A stretch of DNA of 64,000 bases from Dictyobacter vulcani (lineage in GTDB: Bacteria > Chloroflexota > Ktedonobacteria > Ktedonobacterales > Ktedonobacteraceae), in assembly GCF_008974265.1 (NCBI RefSeq), contig NZ_BKZW01000001.1:2356001-2420000 (forward strand), read 5' to 3'. Every line of letters starts with the position of its first letter. The first letter of the stretch is position 1. The position numbers and the translations under genes were made by a program. This document shows positions 16,320 through 25,443 of the stretch, piece after piece. The notes under the pieces are model-generated. The model was not told where the DNA came from. It worked only from the letters and a program-made list of their open reading frames with translations, and did not search any database.

Positions 16320-18477
16320 GGGCCGCCTCCTGCTCTTCCAGGCTACGTACGCCCTGTTTCCCCAGGTCTTCCCAGGTCAGGCCGGCATAGAAAGGATTCT
16401 GCTCGGCGATCTCCAGGAGGATGTCGCGTGGACTGGCGTAGGTCCAGGTCTCGCCCAGATATTGGGCCAGGGCGACCAGGATCTCCCAGTCGGCTTTGGC
16501 TCCCGGTAGGGGGCGCAAGGCGCGGCGGATCGCCTGTACATGATGGTCGACGTTGGTCATGCTACCGTCTTTCTCCGCGAAGGAGAGGGCTGGGAGCACA
16601 ACATCAGCCTGCTGTGCTGTTTCAGTGAGCAGCAGTTCCTGTACCACTACAAATTCCAGTGAGCCAGGTAGTTTTCCATCGGCTATATGGCGGGCGGGAT
16701 TCGCGCCCATGACCAGTAAGGCTTTGACCTGTGCGTTGCCAAGGATCTCGTCATAGGCCAGTCCAGCCTTGTCAATGGCCTGATAGCCAGGGAAGGCATC
16801 CGGGAGGAGACCCATGTCACGAGCGCCGAGGGAGTTGGCATCCTCAAATAAGGGTCCAACGCCGGCACCGGGCTTGTTGATGTTGCCTGTTAGGACGGCC
16901 AGTGCCTGCGCATCAGCCGCCAGATCCTGGTTGCCGGTGGTGAGGGTCGCCATCTCATCATAGAGGATAACCGCGCCCTTCGCTGTCAGTAAGGCGTCCG
17001 CCAGGCTCTGTAACCGGGTCGTCATCTGGGCTCCAAAGGTGTCTTCGGCGGCGCGAATGGCCTGTTCCTCACGCTGGATGTGCGTTCGTACATCTTCAGC
17101 AGCAGGCAGTTCCGCAGACGCATTCTGTAAGAGCTGTTTAAGCATAACTTTGACGGCCATGCCCTCGGAACCGCTCGGGACCTGCAACTTCAGGGTCGCC
17201 AGACGATCCAGTTCGGTTTCAGCGGAATTGACGATATAGATCTGTGCTCCCTTACTCAGGGCTTTTTTCATGCGCAGATTCAGGATCGGCTGGCGCTGAT
17301 AGGGATCAGAGGCGATCAGGACGATATGCGAGGCGCGCTCGATATCGACGATGCTATTGGTCATCATCCATGGCTTGCCGGTCAACTGGTCGCGTACACC
17401 GGGGAAGGCACCGTGATGGTGATCCACGTTGTTGCTGCCGAGTACCTGACGCAACAATTTCTGGAAGAGATAAGCTTCCTCGTTGGTGGTGCGTGTGGAG
17501 CCGATACCGGCGATAGCCTGAGCACCATGCTGGTTCTTGATCTCTTTCAAGCGCGTGGCGATGTGTGTCAGCGCCTCATCCCAACTGGCGCGGGTCAGTT
17601 GACCATTGCGGCGGATCAGCGGGGTGCGCAGGCGCTGGGGACTATTGACATAATCAAATTCCCAGCGACCACGGTTACACAGCCAGCCATCATCCACGGC
17701 ATCATTATTGCGGGACATCAGGCGCACGACGCGATCTACACGCGTATCGACGCGGGCATTACAACCAACGCTACAGTTGTTACAGACGCTGGCGGTGTGC
17801 TTTAGTTCCCAGGGTCGGGCTTTGAAGCGATAGGTTGAAGCCGTCAACGCACCCACCGGACAAATCTCGGTGGTATTGCCAGAGAAAACCGAGTCAAAGG
17901 CCTCACCAGGTGCTGTGCCAACCTCCATTTTATAGCCACGGGAAATCATCACCAGGCCATTGTCCATGGAAATCTCAGAGCTAAAGCGCGTACAACGCTG
18001 ACATAAGATACAGCGCTCACGGTCCAGCATCACGTCATTGCTGACGGGAATCGGTTTCTCATAATGGCGTTTGTGCAGATCGAAACGCGTATTGCCGGGT
18101 CCGTGGCGCAGCGTGAAATCCTGGAGATCGCACTCGCCGGCCTTGTCACAGATCGGACAATCCAACGGATGGTTCAGCAATAAGAACTCAAGCGTTCCCT
18201 TACGTGCCTTCAAGACCTTTTCGGTTTTTGTGTGCACGACCATACCCTCGGCGACCGGTGTCGTACACGAGGTTTGTGGTGGCTTGGGCATCTTCTCAAT
18301 CTCAACAAAGCACATCCGGCAGGCACCCAGTGGCGGCATCTTCTCATGGTAGCAATAGATCGGAATCTCAATGCCAGCCTGTTTTGCCGCCGCCCATACC
18401 AGCGTTCCGGGAGGAACTTCTACCGGCATGCCATCTATCGTTAGATGTACAAGTTCTTCTTTTTTCTCTTCAGACAT
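16312..18477 (-). CDS. nuoG: NADH-quinone oxidoreductase subunit G
   Basis: 721 residues. The N-terminus has a plant-type 2Fe-2S domain (CRMC region), then CPICDKAGECDLQ, the 4Fe-4S motif CILCQRCTR, and CNNCSVGC that opens the molybdopterin-oxidoreductase-like domain, which in complex I has lost its cofactor. It relays electrons from NuoF to NuoI. An upstream in-frame ATG exists at 18510, but AGAGGA lies before the ATG at 18477, giving MSEEKKEEL. It overlaps nuoH. Confidence 0.96.
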   Translation of the reverse strand: MSEEKKEELVHLTIDGMPVEVPPGTLVWAAAKQAGIEIPIYCYHEKMPPLGACRMCFVEIEKMPKPPQTSCTTPVAEGMVVHTKTEKVLKARKGTLEFLLLNHPLDCPICDKAGECDLQDFTLRHGPGNTRFDLHKRHYEKPIPVSNDVMLDRERCILCQRCTRFSSEISMDNGLVMISRGYKMEVGTAPGEAFDSVFSGNTTEICPVGALTASTYRFKARPWELKHTASVCNNCSVGCNARVDTRVDRVVRLMSRNNDAVDDGWLCNRGRWEFDYVNSPQRLRTPLIRRNGQLTRASWDEALTHIATRLKEIKNQHGAQAIAGIGSTRTTNEEAYLFQKLLRQVLGSNNVDHHHGAFPGVRDQLTGKPWMMTNSIVDIERASHIVLIASDPYQRQPILNLRMKKALSKGAQIYIVNSAETELDRLATLKLQVPSGSEGMAVKVMLKQLLQNASAELPAAEDVRTHIQREEQAIRAAEDTFGAQMTTRLQSLADALLTAKGAVILYDEMATLTTGNQDLAADAQALAVLTGNINKPGAGVGPLFEDANSLGARDMGLLPDAFPGYQAIDKAGLAYDEILGNAQVKALLVMGANPARHIADGKLPGSLEFVVVQELLLTETAQQADVVLPALSFAEKDGSMTNVDHHVQAIRRALRPLPGAKADWEILVALAQYLGETWTYASPRDILLEIAEQNPFYAGLTWEDLGKQGVRSLEEQEAARV

Positions 18478-18507
18478 ATCAAAACGTCCTCTATTCATAT
18501 CAAAAAG

Positions 18508-18551
18508 CAATCGTGCATGCCGCTAGCGTGTCTAGCCAGGCGCACACGATT
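18508..18551. repeat. Palindromic CAATCGTG repeat between nuoF and nuoG
   Basis: CAATCGTG at 18508-18515 and CACGATT at 18545-18551 flank CGCTAGCGTGTCTAGC. Same family as 403-447 and 52509-52555. It lies in the 83-bp gap between nuoF and nuoG. Confidence 0.65.
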
Positions 18552-18560
18552 TTGAGCGGC

Positions 18561-19886
18561 TTAGTGTGTGCCAACAGGCTCACTGGCTGTCGTGGGCTGT
18601 TGCTGCTTCTTCTCGTTAGAACTAACCATACAACAACCATATCTGGCATGATACTCAAACTCTTCACGGAACTGACGAATACCACTGGTAATCGAACTGG
18701 TGGCGGCATCACCCAGCGGGCAAAACGACTTACCAGCCAGGTTATCGCAAATATCCATGAGCAGATCCACATCCTTTAAGTGGCCATGGCCATGCTCAAG
18801 GCGCTCCAGGATCTCCGTCATCCAGAAGGTACCCTCACGGCAGGGTGTACACTTGCCACAGGACTCATCCCGATAGAATTCTGTCATGCGTAATATCGCT
18901 CCGACGATACAGGTTGCATCTGAGATGACAATCACGCCACCTGATCCGAGCATCGAGCCGGCCGCCGCGATGGACTCATAATCCAGCGGGGTATCGACTT
19001 TATCGGGTGAGAGAATAAAGGTCGAGGAACCGCCGGGGATAATCGCTTTAAGTTTGCGATCATCGAGGATGCCGCCGCCATATTGCTCGTCATAGATCAA
19101 CGTGCTCAGCGGAACTCCCAGTGGCAGTTCGTAGTTACCAGGCTTCTTGACCTGTCCACTCAAACAGAAGATACGTGTGCCTTTACTTTTCTCGGTCCCA
19201 AAGGAGGCGTACCAGTCACCACCGCCAGCGATAATGGCTGGAACTGTGGCCAGCGTCTCGCAGTTATTAATAACCGTGGGACCGCCATAGAGGCCGACGA
19301 CTGCGGGGAACGGAGGCTTCAGGCGTGGATAGCCACGGCGGCCCTCCAGCGATTCCATTAAAGCGCTCTCTTCACCACAAATATAGGCACCGGCACCACG
19401 ATGGACGATCACGTCCAGGCTGAAGTCGCTCCCCAGAATGTTTTTGCCGAGGAGACCAGCGGCGTAGGCTTCATCAACCGCACGCTCGACTTCGCGACCA
19501 GCTTTGGCCAGTTCGCCACGTACATAAATAAACGCCGTATGGACTTTACAGGCATAGCTGGTGATGATTACGCCTTCAACCAGACGGTGTGGGATCTGCT
19601 CCATCAGGACGCGATCCTTACAGGTGCCCGGTTCGCTTTCATCGGCGTTGCAGCATAGATAGCGCGGCTTATCGTTCTTGGCCAGGAAACTCCACTTCAT
19701 TCCAGTGGGGAAGCCTGCGCCTCCACGGCCACGGAGCCCGGAGGTCTTGATCAGCTCGATAATATCGTCGGGTTGATACTCGCGCAGCGCCTTCGCCAGA
19801 GCCTCATAGCCGCCATTCTGTCGATAGACATCTAATTTATCTATACCAGGTACATCAAGATTTTTTGTGATTATCATTTCTGGCAT
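18561..19886 (-). CDS. nuoF: NADH-quinone oxidoreductase subunit F (NADH/FMN)
   Basis: 441 residues. The NADH-binding glycine-rich segment GRGGAGFPTG is at 53-62, the FMN site around GAGAYICGEESAL, and the N3 4Fe-4S ligands CGKCTPCREG at about 343-352 plus a Cys in SFCPLGDA. It accepts hydride from NADH and feeds the Fe-S chain through NuoE and NuoG. The ATG at 19886 follows AAAGGA at a slightly long spacing. A 100-bp gap separates it from nuoE. Confidence 0.97.
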   Translation of the reverse strand: MPEMIITKNLDVPGIDKLDVYRQNGGYEALAKALREYQPDDIIELIKTSGLRGRGGAGFPTGMKWSFLAKNDKPRYLCCNADESEPGTCKDRVLMEQIPHRLVEGVIITSYACKVHTAFIYVRGELAKAGREVERAVDEAYAAGLLGKNILGSDFSLDVIVHRGAGAYICGEESALMESLEGRRGYPRLKPPFPAVVGLYGGPTVINNCETLATVPAIIAGGGDWYASFGTEKSKGTRIFCLSGQVKKPGNYELPLGVPLSTLIYDEQYGGGILDDRKLKAIIPGGSSTFILSPDKVDTPLDYESIAAAGSMLGSGGVIVISDATCIVGAILRMTEFYRDESCGKCTPCREGTFWMTEILERLEHGHGHLKDVDLLMDICDNLAGKSFCPLGDAATSSITSGIRQFREEFEYHARYGCCMVSSNEKKQQQPTTASEPVGTH

Positions 19887-19986
19887 AATGCATTACATCC
19901 TTTGTGCAGGTAGGGTGTACCCACATATGCATCGGATTGGAGATGACCTGCTCACATGGATAAAGATGAGGCAGGCGGTGTGTGTT

Positions 19987-20478
19987 CTACACGCGCTTCT
20001 CGACTCCAAGTTCGCGATCTAACTGATCGATGAGGGCGTCGGCACTTTCCTGGGTGAGATTCTCATAGAACTCCCCATTCACTTGTAGAGCAGGTGCTGA
20101 GCTACAGGAAGCGATGCACTCAACGGTATTTAAGGTGTAGTTGCCATCTGCGGTTGTCTCGCCGCGTTTAATCCCGAGGCGTTTCTCCAGGTGAGAGACC
20201 AGGCTGTCACAGTTGCGCAGATAGCAAGAGATACTGGTACACACATTAATAATCTTCTTGCCCTGAGGTTTCTGATAATACATAGTATAGAAAGTGGCGA
20301 CACTCTCTACATCAGCGACCGTCAGGTTAATCGCTTCAGCCACTGCGCGCAGCCCCTCAGGGGTAATATAGCCCTCTTCTTGCTGGGCGATATGTAACGA
20401 AGGCATCACCGCAGAACGTGCCATGGGATAGCGGGAGGCCAGTTCCCGCATGCGTTGTTTGGCCTGCTCAGAAATCAT
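19987..20478 (-). CDS. nuoE: NADH-quinone oxidoreductase subunit E (2Fe-2S)
   Basis: 163 residues, thioredoxin-like 2Fe-2S ferredoxin. The four ligands are Cys80, Cys85, Cys121 and Cys125 (VCTSISC and CIASC). It holds the N1a cluster beside NuoF. Its ATG overlaps the nuoD stop by 4 bp, so the pair is translationally coupled; AGGAGA lies upstream. Confidence 0.97.
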   Translation of the reverse strand: MISEQAKQRMRELASRYPMARSAVMPSLHIAQQEEGYITPEGLRAVAEAINLTVADVESVATFYTMYYQKPQGKKIINVCTSISCYLRNCDSLVSHLEKRLGIKRGETTADGNYTLNTVECIASCSSAPALQVNGEFYENLTQESADALIDQLDRELGVEKRV

Positions 20479-21716
20479 CGGTCTACTTCTCCTAGCACGA
20501 TATCGATACTGCCAATGCCCGCCACTACGTCCGCCAGGAAACCGCCTTCGATCATGAGTGGTAGCACCTGGAGATTGGCGAAGGAAGCGCCGCGTACATG
20601 CATGCGATACGGTTGTGGACCGCCATCGCTGACGATGTAGAAGGCCAGTTCTCCCTTGGGAGATTCGGTACGCACGCAGACTTCACCCTTCGGTGGACGA
20701 TAGCCCTCGGTAAACAGCTTAAAGTGATGGATCAGTGATTCCATACTGCCAGTAATCTGCCACTTGGGTGGCGGCACAATTTTGGGTCCACCGACGCGAT
20801 ACGCGCCCGCTGGCAGTCCTTCAAGGGCCTGATTAATAATCTTCAGGCTCTGGTCCATCTCAAGCATGCGGACCATGTAGCGGTCATAGACATCGCCATT
20901 GGAACCGACCGGTATATCGAAATCAAACTGCTCATAGCCGGAATATGGGAAGGCTTTGCGGATATCCCAGACGACACCGCTACCGCGCAGCACTGCGCCA
21001 CTCGCCCCATATGCGATCGCATCTTCCTTACTCAGGAGACTGATGCCCTTGGTCCGTTCGAGCCAGAGCTGATTGTTAGAGAGCAGATCATGGTATTCCT
21101 GCAAACGCGCTGGAAAGACCGAGGTAAAGGCGCGCACCGTCTTCTCAAACTGTGGTGGCAACTCGGCCTGCAGTCCACCCGGACAAATAAAGCTGGTCAT
21201 CATACGCACACCTGAGATCAGCTCAAACACATCCAGGATCAACTCGCGTTCACGGAAACAATAGAGAAACATACTCATCGCGCCCAGGTCGAGCGCGTGG
21301 GTTCCCAGCCAGACCAGATGGCTGGCGATACGCTGCAATTCGGCCAGAATGACACGCGTATATTTAATCTTATCGTTGATCTCTCCCTCAATGCCGAGCA
21401 AGCGCTCAACGGAGAGAGAGTAAGCCAGATTATTGTTTAGAGGAGCCAGGTAATCCATCCGATCGGTCAGGACCAGCGCCTGGTGATAGCTTTTCGACTC
21501 GGCCGTCTTCTCGATGCCGGTATGCAGAAAGCCAATATCAGGAATCGCCTTGATGACTGTCTCGCCCTCGATCGTCAGGAGCAGGCGCAACACACCATGG
21601 GTACTCGGATGTTGAGGACCCATATTGATCGTCATCGTATCGGAGCGCTGACCACCATCTAGCGGCTGACTATCCTCAATGGTATAGGTATTCTTCTCAA
21701 TCTCTTGCTGCTTCAT
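20475..21716 (-). CDS. nuoD: NADH-quinone oxidoreductase subunit D
   Basis: 413 residues, homologous to [NiFe]-hydrogenase large subunit but without the metal cysteines. It contains GPQHPSTHGVLRL with the quinone-site histidine, and the C-terminal RGASFANLQVLP and VLGEVDR end. It forms the quinone cavity with NuoB and NuoH. It is separate from nuoC rather than fused as in E. coli. AAAGGA precedes the ATG. It is 3 bp after nuoC. Confidence 0.97.
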   Translation of the reverse strand: MKQQEIEKNTYTIEDSQPLDGGQRSDTMTINMGPQHPSTHGVLRLLLTIEGETVIKAIPDIGFLHTGIEKTAESKSYHQALVLTDRMDYLAPLNNNLAYSLSVERLLGIEGEINDKIKYTRVILAELQRIASHLVWLGTHALDLGAMSMFLYCFRERELILDVFELISGVRMMTSFICPGGLQAELPPQFEKTVRAFTSVFPARLQEYHDLLSNNQLWLERTKGISLLSKEDAIAYGASGAVLRGSGVVWDIRKAFPYSGYEQFDFDIPVGSNGDVYDRYMVRMLEMDQSLKIINQALEGLPAGAYRVGGPKIVPPPKWQITGSMESLIHHFKLFTEGYRPPKGEVCVRTESPKGELAFYIVSDGGPQPYRMHVRGASFANLQVLPLMIEGGFLADVVAGIGSIDIVLGEVDR

Positions 21717-21719
21717 TGA

Positions 21720-22433
21720 TTATCCTTTACGCTTGTCAGCCCGGGAAGTCTGTCCATTCACCGAGGGAGAAGAGTTTGTGGTATCCCGTTCAGTGGTAGG
21801 AGAGAACGTACCGGGCTCCTGAGAAGGATTCAGCTGCACTCGACTCTCATTCAGGCCACGGCCCTCAGAGGTTCGCAGTGTCTGTTGATAATAATCGCCA
21901 ACTCCAGGATCAACATCATAAGGAACCTGACCGCCCCAGTGGGGTTCGGGCAGTTCAAAGCCAGAGAGAGGATAATCCTTCCGCAGTGGATGTGTGGTCC
22001 AATCGGGAGGCATCAGCAAGCGTCGCAAATCAGGATGATGCGTAAAAGTGATCCCAAACAGATCAAAGACTTCACGCTCATACCAATTGGCTCCGGGCCA
22101 GATATCAATGACAGACGGGACCGCGGGATGTTCTTCGCGGCGTTGTCCCACCCGTACCTTCAGGCGCAGATAGCACCGATGAGGTAAAGAAAGAAGATGA
22201 TAAACGACATCGAAACGGGGTAGACGTTCCGGCCAGTCAACCGCGGTTACTGTTTCCAGGAAATTATATTCTAACTCCTTTTTAAGATAAGCACATACTT
22301 CAACCAGGGACTCTGGCTGCAGCACTATTGTCTGCTCATCCCGAAACTCAACCACTTCCACGATTGCCTGTGGGAACCTACTTTGCACCATCTCGACCGT
22401 CGATGCTGCTGTTATGACCATACTATTAAGCAT
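21720..22433 (-). CDS. nuoC: NADH-quinone oxidoreductase subunit C
   Basis: 237 residues. The 30-kDa subunit signature is seen in ANWYEREVFDLFGITFTHHPDLRRLLMP and DYPLSGFE. It lies in the peripheral arm next to NuoD. A Ser/Thr/Asn-rich tail of about 45 residues follows the conserved core. Two ATGs are possible (22433 and 22421); AAGGA touches the first and lies 12 bp before the second, so the start is uncertain by four codons. Confidence 0.95.
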   Translation of the reverse strand: MLNSMVITAASTVEMVQSRFPQAIVEVVEFRDEQTIVLQPESLVEVCAYLKKELEYNFLETVTAVDWPERLPRFDVVYHLLSLPHRCYLRLKVRVGQRREEHPAVPSVIDIWPGANWYEREVFDLFGITFTHHPDLRRLLMPPDWTTHPLRKDYPLSGFELPEPHWGGQVPYDVDPGVGDYYQQTLRTSEGRGLNESRVQLNPSQEPGTFSPTTERDTTNSSPSVNGQTSRADKRKG

Positions 22434-22635
22434 TCCTTCAACGTGTAGAACACCAGTTATGCCGACACCACTGTCGTTTAATTGTAATAAGTCCTTGAAG
22501 AGCGAACAGCAAAGTTTAAAGATTAGCCTTTATGGGAAAATAAACCAGGCGCCACCACTCCATCCGCCACCACTCTAATCCAAACATCATCGTCCGCTCA
22601 GATTTATCCGTTGTGAAAAGGCAACCAGGGGCAAC
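22434..22635. other. Gap between nuoC and nuoB
   Basis: Unusually long space for this tightly packed operon. No gene was seen. It lies just downstream of the terminator-like hairpin of nuoB and could hold an internal promoter for nuoC-N, though none was clearly recognised. Confidence 0.5.
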
Positions 22636-22669
22636 AAAAAAAGCCCCGCAACCAGCACCAGCGTCGCGG
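22636..22669 (-). terminator. Terminator-like hairpin directly after nuoB
   Basis: On the minus strand CCGCGAC and GTTGCGG (complement of 22646-22652 and 22663-22669) form a 7-bp stem, then GGC and seven T residues (22636-22642). It abuts the nuoB stop codon. It would separate nuoAB from nuoC-N or attenuate the downstream genes. Confidence 0.65.
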
Positions 22670-23275
22670 CTAGGCTTCGTCCTGAACAGGACCAGCCAGC
22701 TTCAAACCACTATCCTTCAAAGGATCAGGAGGATTGGGAATACCTTCGCGAATCTTGCGCTGTAATTCATTGAAACCGAAAAGCAACATATCAGGCGTCG
22801 GCGGGCAACCCGGCACAAATACATCGACGGGCACAATCTTATCCACGCCCTGAACAATGGCATAATTATTAAATACGCCACCACAAGAGGCGCACGCGCC
22901 CATCGAAATCACCCATTTCGGCTCAGGCATCTGATCATAGATCTGCCGCAAAACTGGCGCCATTTTGATTGAGCAGCGACCAGCTACAATCATCAGATCC
23001 GCCTGTCGTGGCGAGGCCCGAAAGACTTCCGCGCCAAAGCGCGACATATCAAAGCGACTACCCTGCGCAGACATCATCTCAATCGCGCAACAAGCCAGGC
23101 CGAAGGTTACAGGCCAGAGGGAAGAACTTCGTCCCCAGCCTAACACCTTACTTACCTGGGTCGTCAAAATACCGAAGCCCCCATCCTTTTCATGCACCGG
23201 CAAATCGCGGCGCATCCGAGGCGTCTGAGTATTTGAGTATGTCTGTACAGGCTCCCAGGGATTTTTTACTCCCAT
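22670..23275 (-). CDS. nuoB: NADH-quinone oxidoreductase subunit B (N2 cluster)
   Basis: 201 residues. The N2 4Fe-4S ligands are seen as adjacent Cys62-Cys63 (GLACCAIE), Cys128 ([10 protein letters not shown]) and Cys157 (PGCPP). It delivers electrons to quinone. The start at 23275 is chosen because AAGGGAG lies 7 bp upstream; it overlaps the end of nuoA by 10 bp. An extra cysteine (GRCSIKMAP) stands where many homologues have Thr. Confidence 0.97.
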   Translation of the reverse strand: MGVKNPWEPVQTYSNTQTPRMRRDLPVHEKDGGFGILTTQVSKVLGWGRSSSLWPVTFGLACCAIEMMSAQGSRFDMSRFGAEVFRASPRQADLMIVAGRCSIKMAPVLRQIYDQMPEPKWVISMGACASCGGVFNNYAIVQGVDKIVPVDVFVPGCPPTPDMLLFGFNELQRKIREGIPNPPDPLKDSGLKLAGPVQDEA

Positions 23276-23619
23276 GTAAAGGCTCCCTTCCGCCAAACAT
23301 AGACATAACCCACCATCAAAACGACCAAAAAGACAAGTAATTCGATTAATCCGAATAATTGCAACTTATTGAGCAAGATGGCGAGAGGATAAAAAGAAAC
23401 AATTTCAATATCGAACGCGATAAAAAGCATACCAGTGAGAAGATACTTCACAGGAAACCGCCGCTTCGGCGCAGCGATCTCTTGAATACCGCATTCATAA
23501 GGGGCTAATTTCTCCGGCGAGGGCTTTTTTGGCCCAAGGATAGCGGTGACCGCCATTACCAGGAGGCCGAAGAGGACAGCTAACGTTACATAAATGAAAA
23601 CGGGGAGTGCTGTTCCCAT
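23266..23619 (-). CDS. nuoA: NADH-quinone oxidoreductase subunit A
   Basis: 117 residues with three transmembrane helices, as usual. The conserved loop KLAPYECGI and the motif [18 protein letters not shown] are present. First gene of the nuo operon. Longer reading is possible upstream (to 23688), but the ATG at 23619 starts directly before the first helix and has GAAGGGC upstream; the extra N-terminal residues would overlap the promoter region. Confidence 0.95.
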   Translation of the reverse strand: MGTALPVFIYVTLAVLFGLLVMAVTAILGPKKPSPEKLAPYECGIQEIAAPKRRFPVKYLLTGMLFIAFDIEIVSFYPLAILLNKLQLFGLIELLVFLVVLMVGYVYVWRKGAFTWE

Positions 23620-23701
23620 AGACGGGGGCCCTTCATTTCTACAAAATATACACGTATAGACACACATTATGAGGTGTCCAAAGTACACTTCCTCATTAAG
23701 T

Positions 23702-23731
23702 ATCGTAGCATAGAGAAGGTGATAAAGTCAA
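23702..23731 (-). promoter_or_regulatory. Promoter of the nuo operon
   Basis: Minus strand TTGACT (23726-23731) and TACGAT (23702-23707) with an 18-bp spacer, about 80 bp upstream of nuoA. Confidence 0.7.
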
Positions 23732-23765
23732 ACTCTAAGGGCATTCAACCACTGCGCACAACACC

Positions 23766-23912
23766 CGTACCGGCAGCGCTCGTCGCCAATATGTTTCGTT
23801 GAAGCGCTTTTGTGGCGCCCTCTCCACGTACATATGGCTTGCTGGTCACGTCCAACCATCTCTCAACGTCTCGCTAACCGAAAAGTATTAGCGCCTGTCG
23901 CTGCGACCACTC
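23766..23912. repeat. Short copy of the GGCAGCGCT..GCCAATA inverted-repeat element
   Basis: The left end GCAGCGCTCGTCGCCAATA with GTTTCGTT, and the right end AACCGAAAAGTATTAGCGCC, are imperfect inverted repeats. A 20-bp word TGTGGCGCCCTCTCCACGTA (23811-23830) also occurs in the terminal arms of the larger element at 38517-38943. No gene. Confidence 0.65.
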
Positions 23913-23932
23913 GACGTACGCCGCTACTACTC

Positions 23933-23996
23933 AACATAAGAACATAAGAACATAAGAACATAAGATATTTGCGTAAATGTCTTATGTTCTTATGTT
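23933..23996. repeat. AACATAAG tandem repeat with inverted partner
   Basis: Four exact copies of AACATAAG (23933-23964) are followed 16 bp later by CTTATGTTCTTATGTT (23981-23996), so the region can fold into a 16-bp hairpin. Confidence 0.85.
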
Positions 23997-24094
23997 TGTG
24001 GCAGCGAGACGAGGGTCACCAGGGAACCTGTTCATGCGCGAAGTGATCGCAGCGACCGGCGCTGCCGGTACGAGGCGGTTTGTTTAATGCACAC

Positions 24095-24130
24095 AAAAAA
24101 GTCCTGGTAGTCTTATAAGGCTACCAGGAC
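24095..24130 (-). terminator. Terminator downstream of panD
   Basis: On the minus strand GTCCTGGTAG and CTACCAGGAC form a 10-bp perfect stem followed by six T. It is about 215 bp beyond the panD stop; between them nothing else was recognised. Confidence 0.8.
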
Positions 24131-24344
24131 GATAAACAATATGTATCAGCATAACTTTTTTTATATCTTTTATTTCCTCTATGTATCACAAAAAGGCATA
24201 ATTATACGCGCTCAGATGTGCATTTGGGAGAGTTACTACCAGGTTGAGGAAATTTCATTACGCTAACTAACGTTTGTTAGGTGGAAGGTAAGTAGTAATT
24301 CATCCAACCCATCAGGCCGAATGAACTAGACTACTTTGAAGCTC

Positions 24345-24773
24345 CTATGAGAGGACAGCTTCAACTTCAGGTGTCAATTGATCAGCAAATTCGGTCAACA
24401 TTTCGATCAAAGGCACATCTTTTTTCTCGGTCAGGCGATTCTCATCATCAACGAAGGCGATCTGTGGCACCAGGCTACGAATCTCTGCCTCGTCATACTG
24501 GGCATAACTGATGATAATAACTTTGTCACCTTCGGCGGTCATACGTGCGGCTGCACCATTCAAACAAATGACACCGGAACCACGAGCACCTGCGATTGTG
24601 TAGGTCTCCAAACGTGAGCCATTGTTGATGTTTACCACTTGCACTTTTTCATAAGGGTAAATGTTGGCGGCATCCAGCAAATCCTGGTCAATCGTAATGC
24701 TACCGATATAGTTCAGATTGGCCTGGGTGACAGTGGCTCGATGGATCTTCCCTTTGCACATGGTACGTTGCAT
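24345..24773 (-). CDS. panD: Aspartate 1-decarboxylase
   Basis: 142 residues. PanD makes beta-alanine for pantothenate and CoA. The proenzyme cleaves itself between Gly24 and Ser25 (YIGSIT) to create the pyruvoyl group; this site, Lys9 region ([10 protein letters not shown]) and the NGAAAR segment are intact. The C-terminus is about 15-20 residues longer than in E. coli. It stands alone, with no panB or panC nearby. Confidence 0.96.
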   Translation of the reverse strand: MQRTMCKGKIHRATVTQANLNYIGSITIDQDLLDAANIYPYEKVQVVNINNGSRLETYTIAGARGSGVICLNGAAARMTAEGDKVIIISYAQYDEAEIRSLVPQIAFVDDENRLTEKKDVPLIEMLTEFADQLTPEVEAVLS

Positions 24774-24936
24774 AAGTGTAACGGTTCCTTTCCCGTAGTA
24801 GAATAATCAAAAATCAGTGGATGTATTCTTATTTTTCTCCACCTAATAATATTAAACGATATTGATACCAAAATGGAAACAGTATAGGAACAAGGTAACG
24901 GTATATGAGAAATAGTACTGATTGTTTCTTTGCTGA

Positions 24937-25233
24937 TTAGTCGGTCTCAGACTGCTCGTTGGGCGTATCCTGGTTTGCCGTGGCTTGTTGGAGCATGGCC
25001 AGAATTGCCCGGGCATAGGCTTCAGGAACACTCTGGGCGTCATACATATTATCCTTCATCATCAGGCGGTACTGGCATTTCCAGCGCCGCGCTGGCCATT
25101 CGGCGAGCTTGATCAAGGTATAGGTCGCGACATACTGCTCTAACGTCTGGCGTAGCGTTACTTCATCTGTCTGAGTGATACCGTGCTGCTGGAGCTGCTC
25201 ACACAGCTCAGCTGCTATTTCTCTTACCACCAT
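24937..25233 (-). CDS. Small protein of unknown function (98 residues)
   Basis: I do not recognise a family. AGAGAG lies directly before the ATG. The sequence is helical and acidic at both ends, with one WPARRWKCQYR segment and a YDAQSVPEAYARAILAMLQQA helix. There is no signal peptide or membrane segment. It lies between panD and the secreted propeller gene on the same strand; the gap to panD (163 bp) does not suggest tight coupling. Confidence 0.6.
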   Translation of the reverse strand: MVVREIAAELCEQLQQHGITQTDEVTLRQTLEQYVATYTLIKLAEWPARRWKCQYRLMMKDNMYDAQSVPEAYARAILAMLQQATANQDTPNEQSETD

Positions 25234-25382
25234 TCTCTCTTTCCATACCAGCTATCGTACAAGGTCTTATAATGGCGTTTACAAGCCAATTCTGGCGGTA
25301 AACTGCTTTTTATTATATGAGAGAGTGCTGATGAATAACAAGTCCCTATTACTTTGTTCTGGACATGATTGGCAGAATGCAA

Positions 25383-25424
25383 AAAAAGGGAGAGGAGACT
25401 TCAGTGAAGTCCCCTCTCCCTTTT
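25383..25424. terminator. Bidirectional terminator
   Basis: Arms AAAAGGGAGAGG..GACTTC and GAAGTC..CCTCTCCCTTTT with a 3-base loop. It lies 20 bp after the propeller gene stop and has A and T runs on both sides. Confidence 0.88.
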
Positions 25425-25443
25425 GGCTAGCTACGCGCTATGA

